NCBI RefSeq assembly: GCF_900089775.1
Contig: NZ_FLOB01000009.1
Coordinates: 113,849-177,848, forward strand
Origin: Marinomonas spartinae
Lineage (GTDB): Bacteria > Pseudomonadota > Gammaproteobacteria > Pseudomonadales > Marinomonadaceae
Reading direction: 5' to 3'
DNA length: 64,000 bases
Positions 16,707 to 26,260 of this stretch are shown piece by piece (position 1 is the first letter of the stretch; every line of letters starts with the position of its first letter). The notes below the pieces were generated by a model. That model did not search any database and had not been told where the DNA came from. It worked only from the letters and a program-made list of their open reading frames with translations. Made by a program: the position numbers and the translations under genes.

Positions 16707-19649
16707 TTAAAACTCTTCCCACTCATCATCGTCAACGGGCGAAGCGGCTGGTTTTGATGGGACAGGTTTGACACTCATATCCTTAGGAGGCACTTTCGTA
16801 TCTGACACCTGCTTGGGCGGCTTGGTAGAAGTCTTCTTATCAATCGCTGTTTTCTGAGCCGTTGCTTTCTGATCCGCTTTTTTCTCCATAGGATTAGATA
16901 CACCAGAAGCCTCTTTACTCACTGTTTTAGTGACTGGAGTTCTGGCTGTGTGTGGCAATGTTTCTTTAAGTGATGCAGAAGGTGACGGAGGCATACTGGT
17001 GACCAATGATGCACTATGGGAATCAGCAGATTTACTCAGTACAAAGTTAGACACCTGATTAGTTAATAGCCCCGCCTGTTTTTGCATACTTTCTGCAGCG
17101 GCAGCCGACTCTTCTACCAAAGCCGCGTTTTGTTGGGTCATTTCATCCATTTGGGCAATGGCTTTATTTATTTCATCCACTCCCGCCGCTTGCTCATCTG
17201 AAGCACTAGCGATCTCCGACATAATGCCGTTTACACGCTTAATAGAGTCAACAATACGATCCATGGTTTGACCTGATTGCCCCACCAAATGGTTACCATT
17301 TTCAATTTTACTCACCGAATCCGAAATCAAGCCTTTGATGTCTTTAGCCGCATTGGCAGAACGTTGGGCAAGTGTTCTCACTTCCGATGCCACAACGGCA
17401 AAGCCCCGACCTTGTTCTCCAGCGCGAGCCGCCTCAACCGCCGCATTCAGAGCAAGAATATTGGTTTGGAAAGCAATACCATCGATGACACCAATAATGT
17501 CAGAAATTTTCTGCGACGATGAGTTAATCGCCGCCATGGTATTGACCACCTCTGAAATTAAATTCCCCCCCTCTAACGCCACATCAGAGGCTTCAGATGC
17601 AAGAATATTCGCTTGGTTGGCATTATCGGCATTCAATCGAACCGTACTGGTAATTTGCGCCATGCTGGATGAGGTTTCTTCCAAACTCGAAGCCTGTGTT
17701 TCTGTTCTACCAGATAAGTCCATATTACCTTTGGCAATTTCCGTAGACGCCAGCCTGATTGTCTCCGCTGCGTTACGAATCTCCCCCATCATCTTAGTGA
17801 GGTTTTCGCTAGTCTGATTACAGTACTGTTTTAAATCGTCAAATTGGCCGTCATAATCAGCGGTAATTCTTTCCGTTAAGTTACCCTGCGATAGCGCCAT
17901 CAGAACGCGGCTGATATCCTTTAAACCATCATCAGAGGTTTTCACAAGACGGTTTAACGAGTCAGAAATAAACTTCATAAAGCCTATTTTATTGCTCATG
18001 TTAATACGCTGAGAAAAATTGCCTTTCGATGCCTGCTCGACAATCTCCGCGATTTCATTCTCAGCTTCCACCTCTGACGTTCTATCTAACCATTCTATGA
18101 CCGAGCCAAGACGCTCACCATTGCTATTGATAATCGGATTAGCATTTACCCTAAAAAACAAGTTTCCTAAGGTAATTTGCATGTCTTGGCTGCTGGACAA
18201 CTTTTCTATAGCAAGCGAATCAGATGAAGGATCCTGATTAAAGATGTCCAAATGACTGCCCACAATCCCACTAGCATTGAAATTGGGTAACACTTTACGC
18301 AGCTCACTCTCTGCATTTATCAACATCTCTTTCAAAGAATGATTGGCATAAATAATCTTTTGCTGAATATCGACGAGCATCACATTGGTAGAAGTGACGT
18401 TTAAAGCTTGCTCTATTCGTGTCGTTTCAATCAATCGCGCTTCTATTTCTGTTTGTATCCTATCCCGCTCATCACGAGCTTTCGACAAACTCTGCGCCAT
18501 TTTCATGAGGCCTTTATTAATCGGTCCAAATTCATCTTTACGAGATGCATTAAGCTGAACCGAAAAATTACCATTAGACACACCATCTACTGCCTCAATA
18601 ACCGCCCCCAAACTGCCCCTAAGTGAGCGGATCACACCGATTGAGATAATCAGCAGAAGTACAATCAAAGCACCGATAATGCTGAGATTAGTGAATAATG
18701 TTTGGTTAGCGCTACTAATACGCTCTAGCATCATGGAGGTTAATACTTGATTGCTGGATTGTCCAAAGAGGTAAAGCTCGTTGATGATCGCAGAACTTTC
18801 ATCAAAAAACGTATTAGGGTCATAAGTGGTAATGTCTTGATTGAGAATCTCTTGGTTAACGACCTGTAGTAGCTGACGAATGCTCGTATCCAACCCCTTC
18901 AATTTCGCCAACAGATCGTTGACTTGTAGGTTATCACCCGATTTCGATGACACTTGTAAATTATGAAGTAGCTTTTGCTCTGCTGATTGTAATAAAGAGG
19001 TAAGAGAATTAATGCGGGTAAGTTGGGCTGGATTAATTATCCCTTTAGATAACGCGGCAACCCCTTGACCTCTTAACTGAGCCATATTTTCAATCAAGGC
19101 CGGCAAGTTGTCGTTCGTCGCGATAATTAAGTGATAAGAGTTCGCAACAGGGTCATAACTTAACCCAGAAGTCTCCATAATCGCAGGAAGAATAACGGAC
19201 ATCAGCACAGAGACAACATCTGTTTGTTGAGCAAATGCCTCACTGGGTAACACCGTTTTTGATTCTACACGCGCACTAAGCTCAGAAAACTCTGTTTGAG
19301 CCTGCATAAGTTGCGTTAACATTGGCGAGTTAGGGTACAGACTATTTAGCAGCTCACCAACCTGTTTGAAAGCGATTAAAACCTCACTTCCTTTGGCAGA
19401 TAATGCCTTATTGTTATCATCGCTTTGATTGAGATAAAGGGCGGTTAAGCCTCTATATTCCTGAATTTTTTTTATCAAAAAAAGCACTCTAGTCGACGGC
19501 TCGACACCATTAAGCTCCTGTTTAGACGCCTCTACTAACCCCGTCTCAACTTCGTAGAAAAACTTCGTTGGAATCGCAATGCATAAACAAGCCAAGATTC
19601 CCAACACTAAAAACTTGAGAGATAGCTTTATATTTGAAAAGACACTCAT
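16707..19649 (-). CDS. Methyl-accepting chemotaxis protein with PAS domain and CheR-docking tail
   Basis: 980 residues. TM1 (about 10-30), a ~295-residue periplasmic sensor, TM2 (about 325-345, 'LSIIGALIVLLLIISIGVI'), HAMP, a cytoplasmic PAS-like region (about 415-525, 'NVMLVDIQQKIIYANHSLKEML'), a second HAMP-like stretch ending 'LSQGNLTERITADYDG', then the signalling hairpin with '[29 protein letters not shown]'. After the hairpin comes a ~100-residue Lys/Pro/Ser/Thr-rich linker ending in EWEEF, which fits the xWxxF CheR/CheB-docking pentapeptide. The periplasmic part, with 'KIQEYRGLTALYLNQ', resembles nitrate-sensor-type helical bundles only loosely. GGGAGAGG precedes the ATG. Confidence 0.93.
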   Translation of the reverse strand: MSVFSNIKLSLKFLVLGILACLCIAIPTKFFYEVETGLVEASKQELNGVEPSTRVLFLIKKIQEYRGLTALYLNQSDDNNKALSAKGSEVLIAFKQVGELLNSLYPNSPMLTQLMQAQTEFSELSARVESKTVLPSEAFAQQTDVVSVLMSVILPAIMETSGLSYDPVANSYHLIIATNDNLPALIENMAQLRGQGVAALSKGIINPAQLTRINSLTSLLQSAEQKLLHNLQVSSKSGDNLQVNDLLAKLKGLDTSIRQLLQVVNQEILNQDITTYDPNTFFDESSAIINELYLFGQSSNQVLTSMMLERISSANQTLFTNLSIIGALIVLLLIISIGVIRSLRGSLGAVIEAVDGVSNGNFSVQLNASRKDEFGPINKGLMKMAQSLSKARDERDRIQTEIEARLIETTRIEQALNVTSTNVMLVDIQQKIIYANHSLKEMLINAESELRKVLPNFNASGIVGSHLDIFNQDPSSDSLAIEKLSSSQDMQITLGNLFFRVNANPIINSNGERLGSVIEWLDRTSEVEAENEIAEIVEQASKGNFSQRINMSNKIGFMKFISDSLNRLVKTSDDGLKDISRVLMALSQGNLTERITADYDGQFDDLKQYCNQTSENLTKMMGEIRNAAETIRLASTEIAKGNMDLSGRTETQASSLEETSSSMAQITSTVRLNADNANQANILASEASDVALEGGNLISEVVNTMAAINSSSQKISDIIGVIDGIAFQTNILALNAAVEAARAGEQGRGFAVVASEVRTLAQRSANAAKDIKGLISDSVSKIENGNHLVGQSGQTMDRIVDSIKRVNGIMSEIASASDEQAAGVDEINKAIAQMDEMTQQNAALVEESAAAAESMQKQAGLLTNQVSNFVLSKSADSHSASLVTSMPPSPSASLKETLPHTARTPVTKTVSKEASGVSNPMEKKADQKATAQKTAIDKKTSTKPPKQVSDTKVPPKDMSVKPVPSKPAASPVDDDEWEEF

Positions 19650-19659
19650 TACCCTCTCC

Positions 19660-20151
19660 CTAAACAGTATCTAACGTGTCAAACAATCCCAACTCTTCGC
19701 TGGACACCAGAGCCTCAATGTCTACTACGATGACCATTAGGTCATCTACCGCCGCCAACCCATCTAAATATCGGCTGTCAAAAGCCGCACCAAACTCTGG
19801 CGCGGGTTTAATGTCTTCTTCTTCAAAATTCATGACATCGGATACACCATCAACCACAATACCGAGAATGCGGTCTTTGATATTAAGCATAATGACAATA
19901 GTCCACTCATTGTAACTGGGCTCTCCCACCCCAAATTTAATACGCAAGTCCACAATAGGAACAATGTCTCCTCGAAGATTAATCACTCCTTTTATGTAGT
20001 TAGGCGCATTGGCTATTTTGGTCACGGGTTCGTAACCCCGAATCTCTTTCACCGACATAATATCAAGTGCATAGGTCTCATCCCCCAATACAAAGGCAAG
20101 AAACTCTCTTGTTACAGAATGAACACCACTGTTATTAGGTAAGGATGACAT
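19660..20151 (-). CDS. cheW: CheW chemotaxis coupling protein
   Basis: 163 residues, single CheW/SH3-like domain: 'FVLGDETYALDIMSVKEIRGYEPVTKIANAPNYIKGVINLRGDIVPIVDLRIKFG' covers the core with the conserved NLRG(D/N) turn, followed by 'GIVVDGVSDVMNFEEEDIKPAPEFG'. It links receptors to CheA. Its start overlaps the cheA end by 17 bases and is preceded by GGAGG inside cheA, showing translational coupling. Confidence 0.95.
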   Translation of the reverse strand: MSSLPNNSGVHSVTREFLAFVLGDETYALDIMSVKEIRGYEPVTKIANAPNYIKGVINLRGDIVPIVDLRIKFGVGEPSYNEWTIVIMLNIKDRILGIVVDGVSDVMNFEEEDIKPAPEFGAAFDSRYLDGLAAVDDLMVIVVDIEALVSSEELGLFDTLDTV

Positions 20152-22240
20152 GGTCGACCTCCTCTTCGAGTTCCAATGATTGAGAGCTGACTAATGATTC
20201 AATATCTAAAATTAATGCCACACTTCCATCTCCCATGATCGTCGCGCCCGCCACGCCTTTGACACGACGATAATGTCGTTCAAGGCTTTTTATGACCACT
20301 TGCTGCTGCCCCAACAAGCCATCGACAATCAGCCCATATCGCCTTTTCGCAGTTTCCACCAATACCACAATGGATTCACCGATATTGACAGGATGCAGCC
20401 CACCATAAAGCGCTTCTTCTAAGTTAATTAATGGCCAATATTCATCCCGCACCCATAACAGTTGTCTGTTTTGCATCACTTTTATTTGGCTCTCTAATGG
20501 CTGAATACTTTCTACAATGTTCACCAGTGGAATCACAAAAACTTGGTTTGCGTTTTCGACACACATTCCATCCAGTATCGCCAAGGTAAGCGGCAAGCGA
20601 ACTTCAAACGTCGTCCCCACGTTTTGATTCGACTCAATACTGACACGTCCCCCTAACGCCTCAATATTTCGCTTCACCACATCCATGCCAACACCACGGC
20701 CGGATACATCCGTCACTTCAGCAGCAGTTGAAAAACCAGGGGCAAAAATCAACAGCCAAATAGCCTCATCGGTTAAAGGGTCAGGCAAGGAAATGCCTTT
20801 CTCAAGGGCTTTATTCAAAATACGTTCTTTATTAAGCCCCGCCCCATCGTCGCTAACCGTAATCACAATTTCACCGCCTCTTTGCGATGCAATCAGCTTA
20901 ACAGTCCCCTTTTCGGGTTTGCCCTTAGCAATACGATCGGCAGGTGCTTCGATACCATGATCAACACTATTACGAATAAGGTGGGTCAGTGGGTCTGAGA
21001 TTTTCTCGACTAGATTTTTGTCTATCTCTGTACTGCCGCCCTCAATCACTAATTCAATGTTCTTAGCTAATTTATTCGATAAATCTCGAACTAAGCGAGG
21101 AAAACGATTAAAGACAAAGGAAATGGGCAACATCCTAACGGACATCACGGCTTCTTGAATTTCACGAGTATTTCTTTCAAGTTCGGCTAATGCCGTTTGC
21201 ATTTTTTCGGCAATACTTTCTTGGGCTTCACTACCAATCAAATTCAACATCGACTGAGTAATAACCAGCTCACCAACAAGGTTAACCAGTTTATCAATTT
21301 TGACTGTCTCGACTCGGATACTAGCGGATTCGGATGGCTTACTCTCAGCTGCCGCTTTGCCTTTCACAATAGGCGTTTTATCTTCCTTGGCTGGCGCTAG
21401 TTTAGTCGTCGGAGTCGTGCTGGAGGTTTGCTTATCTTGTGAAGGATGAACCGCCTCCTTGTTTTGCTCATCGCTTGACGATGAAGCCATATCGGTCTCG
21501 AGTCTTTCATGGAAAAAACCATACCTCTGGGATTCCTCTGACGTTTCCTCATCTAAAGACGATGTTTCGAAAAAACCAAAACCTTCATCTTCAAGATCAC
21601 TGCTATTTGAGTCCTCTGTTTCTTGCTCAAAAAAGCCAAAACCTTCATCTTCTAGGCTGCTATCCTTTGAGTCCTCCGTTTCTTGCTCAAAAAAGCCAAA
21701 ACCTTCATCTTCAAGATCACTGCTATTTGAACCCTCAGGCTCTTGTTCAAAAAAACCAAATCCTTCATCTTCAATATCAGAAGCCGTTTGTTCGCCTACA
21801 GCATCTTGCACAGAGTCGTCTTCTTGTGTGGCGTCTTGCTGAGTATCTTTCGCCTCTTGTAAAACACTTTTCAGACGAGTTTTACCTGACTCTACTTCGT
21901 CCCAGTCAATCTCAACGTCTTCGTGATAGTTATCGAGAATAACTTTTAATAAATCAATGGTCTCGAGTAAAACTGTGATCAAATCGCTGGTTAAAAAGAG
22001 TTCTTGATTACGAGCTGAATCAAGCAAGTTTTCCATCACATGAGTCAACCCAGTCATGGCCTTAAAACCAAAAATGTCACTCCCTCCTTTAATAGAGTGA
22101 GCCGCTCGAAACACACTGTTGAGTGCCTCAATATCTGGCTCACTTTCTGGATCATAATCCAGCAAGAAGGTTTCCATGGTTTCTAGATGCTCTTGGGCTT
22201 CCTCAAAAAACATCTCACGGAATTGGTTCATATCATCCAT
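20135..22240 (-). CDS. cheA: CheA chemotaxis histidine kinase with tandem-repeat linker
   Basis: 701 residues from ATG 22240. Domains in order: P1 HPt with phospho-His in 'FRAAHSIKGGSDIFGF' (H48); an acidic linker holding four exact-length 20-residue repeats built on DEGFGFFE; P3 dimerisation ('IRVETVKIDKLVNLVGELVITQSML'); P4 HATPase ('DPLTHLIRNSVDHGIE', 'VSDDGAGLN', 'GFSTAAEVTDVSGRGVGMDVV'); P5 CheW-like tail. No separate P2 CheY-binding domain is recognisable, and the repeats occupy its usual place. It should phosphorylate the CheY, CheB and perhaps the receiver-PP2C protein of this operon. A TTG at 22261 is an alternative start; neither has a strong ribosome-binding site. Confidence 0.95.
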   Translation of the reverse strand: MDDMNQFREMFFEEAQEHLETMETFLLDYDPESEPDIEALNSVFRAAHSIKGGSDIFGFKAMTGLTHVMENLLDSARNQELFLTSDLITVLLETIDLLKVILDNYHEDVEIDWDEVESGKTRLKSVLQEAKDTQQDATQEDDSVQDAVGEQTASDIEDEGFGFFEQEPEGSNSSDLEDEGFGFFEQETEDSKDSSLEDEGFGFFEQETEDSNSSDLEDEGFGFFETSSLDEETSEESQRYGFFHERLETDMASSSSDEQNKEAVHPSQDKQTSSTTPTTKLAPAKEDKTPIVKGKAAAESKPSESASIRVETVKIDKLVNLVGELVITQSMLNLIGSEAQESIAEKMQTALAELERNTREIQEAVMSVRMLPISFVFNRFPRLVRDLSNKLAKNIELVIEGGSTEIDKNLVEKISDPLTHLIRNSVDHGIEAPADRIAKGKPEKGTVKLIASQRGGEIVITVSDDGAGLNKERILNKALEKGISLPDPLTDEAIWLLIFAPGFSTAAEVTDVSGRGVGMDVVKRNIEALGGRVSIESNQNVGTTFEVRLPLTLAILDGMCVENANQVFVIPLVNIVESIQPLESQIKVMQNRQLLWVRDEYWPLINLEEALYGGLHPVNIGESIVVLVETAKRRYGLIVDGLLGQQQVVIKSLERHYRRVKGVAGATIMGDGSVALILDIESLVSSQSLELEEEVDHVILT
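21542..21781 (-). repeat. Four 60-bp tandem repeats inside cheA
   Basis: Four consecutive in-frame 60-bp units encode variants of SDLEDEGFGFFEQETEDSNS. The EDEGFGFFE core is identical in all four; the DNA differs slightly between copies. A degenerate fifth motif ('QRYGFFHERLE') follows. Confidence 0.9.
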
Positions 22241-22306
22241 AAACAACTCAACTGTAATCAATAATGAATCGACGGAATTTTTTACTAAACATGCTCGTGA
22301 ACCTTG

Positions 22307-22672
22307 CTACCCAAGCACTTTTTTCACCACATCCAATAGTTTAGAAGGGTCAAAAGGCTTAACCATCCAGCCCGTTGCGCCAGCCGCTCTCCCTTGGCTT
22401 TTCAGGGCATCCCCTGCTTCTGTCGTTAGAACAATCAAAGGCACTCGTGCATAAGCTGACATAGCACGCAGAGATTTAATTAATGTAATGCCATCCATAC
22501 GAGGCATATTCTGATCAGTCAGAACAAAGTCAAATCGCTCACTGCGGCATTTTTCAAATGCTTCTTGCCCGTCTTTTGCCGCCGTAACCGCATAACCAGC
22601 CCCTTTTAATGTCGCTTCTATCATTTGGCGAACCGAAGGAGAATCATCAACAATCAACAATTTTTTAGCCAT
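22307..22672 (-). CDS. cheY: CheY-like single-domain response regulator
   Basis: 121 residues, one receiver domain: acidic pair in 'LLIVDDSPSVRQMIEATL', phospho-Asp in 'DFVLTDQNMPRMDGITLI', Thr in 'IVLTTEAGDALK', Lys in 'GWMVKPFDPSKL'. Close in pattern to the CheY proteins encoded beside CheA in secondary chemosensory operons rather than flagellar CheY. A TAGGGTG site precedes the ATG. Lies between the PP2C regulator and cheA. Confidence 0.93.
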   Translation of the reverse strand: MAKKLLIVDDSPSVRQMIEATLKGAGYAVTAAKDGQEAFEKCRSERFDFVLTDQNMPRMDGITLIKSLRAMSAYARVPLIVLTTEAGDALKSQGRAAGATGWMVKPFDPSKLLDVVKKVLG

Positions 22673-22685
22673 TTCTACACCCTAT

Positions 22686-24341
22686 TTAAGCAATAAGAAC
22701 TGTCGTTTTATTTTCTGTTTTATCGTAGTAAAAAGATTCACTAATTTTTCTAATAAGCTTAATTCCTCTACCATGTAACCCAGCCGTATCGTCACTATCT
22801 AATGCTGATAAGTCGTACCCACTACCACTGTCTTTTACATCAACCATCATTCTCATATCTTTAGAAACCCACTTGATGGTTATCTCAATAAACTCATCAT
22901 CTAGCACGTTTCTTAACCCTTCTGATCTCTGGTCTAAATACACGCAAAAATCCTTTTCTTTTAAGCCTGAAGAAAGGCTTAAAACACCATGATCTATCGC
23001 ATTACTCACCAGCTCCGTCAGCACTAAAAATACCTTTTGTAAAAAATCGGCAGAGAAAGAATATGTTTCAAGCATAGTAATAAAGCTAGATACAATTTCT
23101 TCATTTGCAAGTGATTTTCCCTGAAAAGTCGAGCAGAGCTCAATATTACCGATGTCTTTAATACTATCGTCCTGTTGTACAAGATTAGATAGACTCTCCT
23201 TTACCTTACAAAAATCAACATAAGAAAAAGACATGTCATCGGCATCGTCAATGGATTCACTCAGAGCATGGTACTTATTAATAATATCTAGAGGATGCAT
23301 TCTACTAGACTCAAGGTCTTGATAGATTTCTTGAAATGAAAGCAACTTTCCATCTGAAATTTTATTTTCTATAACTCCATCGCTCATCAGCATCGCGAAG
23401 CCAACTTCATCTAAAGAAAAGCGATCAAACTTAGTCTTTACAGTATCGTTACTGAGTATCCCTAATGCCATGTTCTTAGACTTAACACGAGTCAATGGCT
23501 GATGACTTTTATCCATCAATAACACATCGGGCATACCTGCATTCCAAATAGAAATCTCATTTTCTTGATAAAGAATTTCAATCATAATACAGGAAATAAA
23601 ACGGTTATGTGGAACCGTTTGAGCGTGTTTTTTATTTAATTCCAATAAAATAGCAGCAGTAGAAAACCCCTTATTAACCAAAGCAGTAAAGGTAGTGACC
23701 ATAGGATAAATCGTCAGAGCAGCGGCCATTCCATGGCCTGTTGCATCCGCTAACATAATCATCAAGTTACCATTTGGTTTAACCACTTGCATTAAGATAT
23801 CACCACAAAACTTACCATGAGAAAGGCTAGCGTGTTCAATACCAACCAACTCTTGTATATTTTGTTTTATAATATGATCGTATACATAAAAAGCTAAGGC
23901 TTCCTCTTGATCTTTATCATGCATTATTCTTTCTAATAGAACAGTTTTTCTTAGTTCTTCCAACTCCACACTATAGCTTTCAACAGCACTAATAATTTTT
24001 CTTGAAAAAAGATAAACGTTAATTGGTTTGTGTAAAAAGTCTTTTGCACCTAACTCATAAAAATCAGAAATGATCCTGTTTTCTAAATCTGCTGTTAACA
24101 CTACCACAGGAAGTCGATTATTTTTATTATGAATGTATTCCATAAAAGACTGACTTGGCCCATCCTCTAGATTGACATCCAAGATAATAAGGTGAAAGTC
24201 ATACTCATCGACCAACTGTTTCGCTTTTTTATTAGAAGCAACCGCGATTACCTCTAAATCATGAGAAGAAAGAATATTTTTGATCAGCGATTGCGTTGGA
24301 AAAGAATCCTCAACTAAAAGAACCTTTTTTCTATTATTCAT
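22686..24341 (-). CDS. Receiver-PP2C phosphatase-HATPase regulator (HsbR-like partner-switching protein)
   Basis: 551 residues with three modules: a receiver domain (about 1-125, 'KVLLVEDSFPTQSLI', phospho-Asp in 'HLIILDVNLEDGPS', Lys in 'DFLHKPI'), a SpoIIE/PP2C phosphatase ('GKFCGDILMQVV', 'MIMLADATGHGMAAAL', 'WNAGMPDVLLM', 'FAMLMSDGVIEN'), and a C-terminal GHKL ATPase ('VLTELVSNAIDHGVLSL', 'VDVKDSGSGYDLS'). This is the domain order of Pseudomonas HsbR, which dephosphorylates and phosphorylates an anti-sigma antagonist. Its ATG overlaps the end of the STAS gene (ATGAATAA), giving direct coupling to the presumed partner. CheA or another kinase could phosphorylate the receiver (inference). 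Confidence 0.88.
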   Translation of the reverse strand: MNNRKKVLLVEDSFPTQSLIKNILSSHDLEVIAVASNKKAKQLVDEYDFHLIILDVNLEDGPSQSFMEYIHNKNNRLPVVVLTADLENRIISDFYELGAKDFLHKPINVYLFSRKIISAVESYSVELEELRKTVLLERIMHDKDQEEALAFYVYDHIIKQNIQELVGIEHASLSHGKFCGDILMQVVKPNGNLMIMLADATGHGMAAALTIYPMVTTFTALVNKGFSTAAILLELNKKHAQTVPHNRFISCIMIEILYQENEISIWNAGMPDVLLMDKSHQPLTRVKSKNMALGILSNDTVKTKFDRFSLDEVGFAMLMSDGVIENKISDGKLLSFQEIYQDLESSRMHPLDIINKYHALSESIDDADDMSFSYVDFCKVKESLSNLVQQDDSIKDIGNIELCSTFQGKSLANEEIVSSFITMLETYSFSADFLQKVFLVLTELVSNAIDHGVLSLSSGLKEKDFCVYLDQRSEGLRNVLDDEFIEITIKWVSKDMRMMVDVKDSGSGYDLSALDSDDTAGLHGRGIKLIRKISESFYYDKTENKTTVLIA

Positions 24342-24609
24342 ATTGATATAAATTACCAAAATTAGCCATTTCTAAGATATCTTTCGCACTGCCGGATACA
24401 TTTCTTATTATTCCTTTTTTATTCTTCTCCTCTAACAATCGATGCAATAAGACCATCATCCCCAAGGCAGAGGAGTCGATATATTGAACACGAGAAAAAT
24501 CTAGAACAAGGTCAGTATTGCTCAGTAAAGCCACATCATACTCTTTGGTAAACCATTTATGTGTACTAAAATCAAATCTTTCAGGTAAAGAAATTACAGT
24601 ATCAGTCAT
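24334..24609 (-). CDS. STAS-domain anti-sigma factor antagonist (HsbA-like)
   Basis: 91 residues, one STAS domain. The phosphorylatable Ser lies in 'SRVQYIDSSALGMMVLLHRLL', the conserved D-S-S/A-x-G-x loop of SpoIIAA/HsbA proteins. It should be the substrate switched by the adjacent PP2C/HATPase protein. AAGGATG precedes the ATG. Overlaps the next gene by eight bases. Confidence 0.9.
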   Translation of the reverse strand: MTDTVISLPERFDFSTHKWFTKEYDVALLSNTDLVLDFSRVQYIDSSALGMMVLLHRLLEEKNKKGIIRNVSGSAKDILEMANFGNLYQYE

Positions 24610-24623
24610 AAGACATCCTTATT

Positions 24624-25778
24624 CTAAAATAACTCAACATCACCACTTTCCACCCCTTCTTGTGAAACAGGGTTATGCCTTTGCTCTTTTCTCTGGTTTA
24701 AAAGGGTAAGCCTTTCTAGAAGAATATTTTCTATCTCTTCTGCTGATCCGCCATTAAAGGCTTGTAAGTTATCCTCGATAAATTTTAGTGTTTCCATAAC
24801 GAATAATATGTTTTGACTATTAATATCATCAAATTGCAACCCTCTTGTTGCTTGATGAATGGCTTGTTCTAGCGTTCCGGCCAGGCTTTCTAACTCGCTG
24901 GTGACCCGTGCGTCTGAATGCGCCTTTTTGACAATTCTGTCCAAGGCAACATTCATCTCTTTTTTCGATTCCATAATGTAAGTCACATCATGAGCCGCGA
25001 CTTTTTCCATAGAGACCGACAACTCAGTCACCTGAGTTTGAATATTATTAATACGAGACTGGATGGCTTCACTAAAGCCAGTAGATCGATTAGAAAGAGA
25101 GCGCACCTCATCCGCAACCACAGCAAACCCCCTACCAGCTTCCCCCGCTCGGGCTGCCTCGATGGCGGCATTTAATGCTAATAAATTGGTTTGAGCTGCA
25201 ATATCGTCAATGTCTTTGAGTGCTTTAGCAATTTCGGGCATTTGCTCATTAATCGAATGGACCTGCTTTAATAGCTCCATAGAAGAGGCTGACATATCCA
25301 CTGTGCTGGAAATAAAACGGTCAATGGTCTTCGACGTTCGGTTAGCAAACGCTTTCATGGCATTACTGTAGGTATCATCACCTTCCACACCATCCTTAAC
25401 TAACTCCCCAATGTAACCGGACTGAACAGTGACTAGATTGTCGATGTCTCGGAAGGACTCGGTAAGTAAAGCAACTGCATCAGATTGAGTCTTGAGAACG
25501 TTAGATAAATCATCGTCACACGAGTGAAGCAATGGAATCAGTTCGTTTTGGAATAAATGCTCTTGCACTTTCTCCATGTCTACAACGGGCTTTTTATCAG
25601 TTTTTTCTTCATTGCTGCTCACAGATTGACCCGTTGCCACAACATGATTTCTGGAAAACACCATGACCACTCCACTGCCTACAGCTAAAACAACAAAGCC
25701 AGCCAGAGGAGCAACAAAAACAAACAGACTGCAGCAAATAACCAACAGAAAAAAATACAACCACAATGTTTTTTTCAT
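24624..25778 (-). CDS. Methyl-accepting chemotaxis protein, short membrane-anchored receptor
   Basis: About 384 residues from ATG 25778, which AGGA precedes by six bases; an open frame extends upstream to 25961 without support. Two adjacent hydrophobic segments at residues 4-45 anchor it, with almost no periplasmic part, so it probably senses within the membrane or cytoplasm. The signalling tip '[39 protein letters not shown]' is present but the helical bundle is short, and no HAMP domain is seen. '[19 protein letters not shown]' near the end is typical of this small-receptor class found at the head of CheA-STAS operons. First gene of the operon. Confidence 0.9.
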   Translation of the reverse strand: MKKTLWLYFFLLVICCSLFVFVAPLAGFVVLAVGSGVVMVFSRNHVVATGQSVSSNEEKTDKKPVVDMEKVQEHLFQNELIPLLHSCDDDLSNVLKTQSDAVALLTESFRDIDNLVTVQSGYIGELVKDGVEGDDTYSNAMKAFANRTSKTIDRFISSTVDMSASSMELLKQVHSINEQMPEIAKALKDIDDIAAQTNLLALNAAIEAARAGEAGRGFAVVADEVRSLSNRSTGFSEAIQSRINNIQTQVTELSVSMEKVAAHDVTYIMESKKEMNVALDRIVKKAHSDARVTSELESLAGTLEQAIHQATRGLQFDDINSQNILFVMETLKFIEDNLQAFNGGSAEEIENILLERLTLLNQRKEQRHNPVSQEGVESGDVELF

Positions 25779-26260
25779 AACGATCCTAGTTACAAAATAT
25801 AGGCCCTTGTATGAGCAGTTAAGCCATTGCTTGCTCAGAAAGTAGAGAAAAAATAAAGAAGGGGGCATTTCAATGTAGACAAAAAGCATGCATCGATGGA
25901 GGTTCCATATACGACTCGCTCCTGTAAACACTTTTTTAGGCGCCGACAAAGCGCTTTGCATTCCCTACATTACTTTTTTATACAATGCAATAAAGTAAGC
26001 GTAGTAGACTCCCTCATAAAATGTACGTTGAGTTTGTAATTTTTTTATACCAAGGAGAACAGTGATATACACTTAATGACATGGGGCTATTAGAGACGTT
26101 TTTACGCTAATGACTTACTGATACCGCATCATTGATTTGTGGGTTTTGCTGTATAGCCTTATAGTTAAGATAGGTATTAACAACAGATAAACACGACCAT
26201 GACAGAATACGATCTTGACAAGACTATAACTGTATCTTCTCACTTTTTGGATGGACTATA
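25779..26260. other. Intergenic region upstream of the chemosensory operon
   Basis: 482 bp, A+T-rich, must contain the leftward promoter of the che operon and the rightward promoter of the lipoprotein gene. No sigma28 or sigma54 consensus could be recognised with confidence, and no gene is seen. Confidence 0.4.

Noticed and set aside
21542..21781. Possible CRISPR-like array because of 60-bp periodic DNA
   Set aside because: Units are contiguous, coding and in frame, with no spacers.
21439..21942. Long plus-strand frames over the cheA linker
   Set aside because: They arise from the repetitive acidic codons of the cheA repeats read in antisense; no translation signals.
25779..25961. 61-residue N-terminal extension of the small MCP
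   Set aside because: No ribosome-binding site; the ATG at 25778 has one and opens directly into the membrane anchor.
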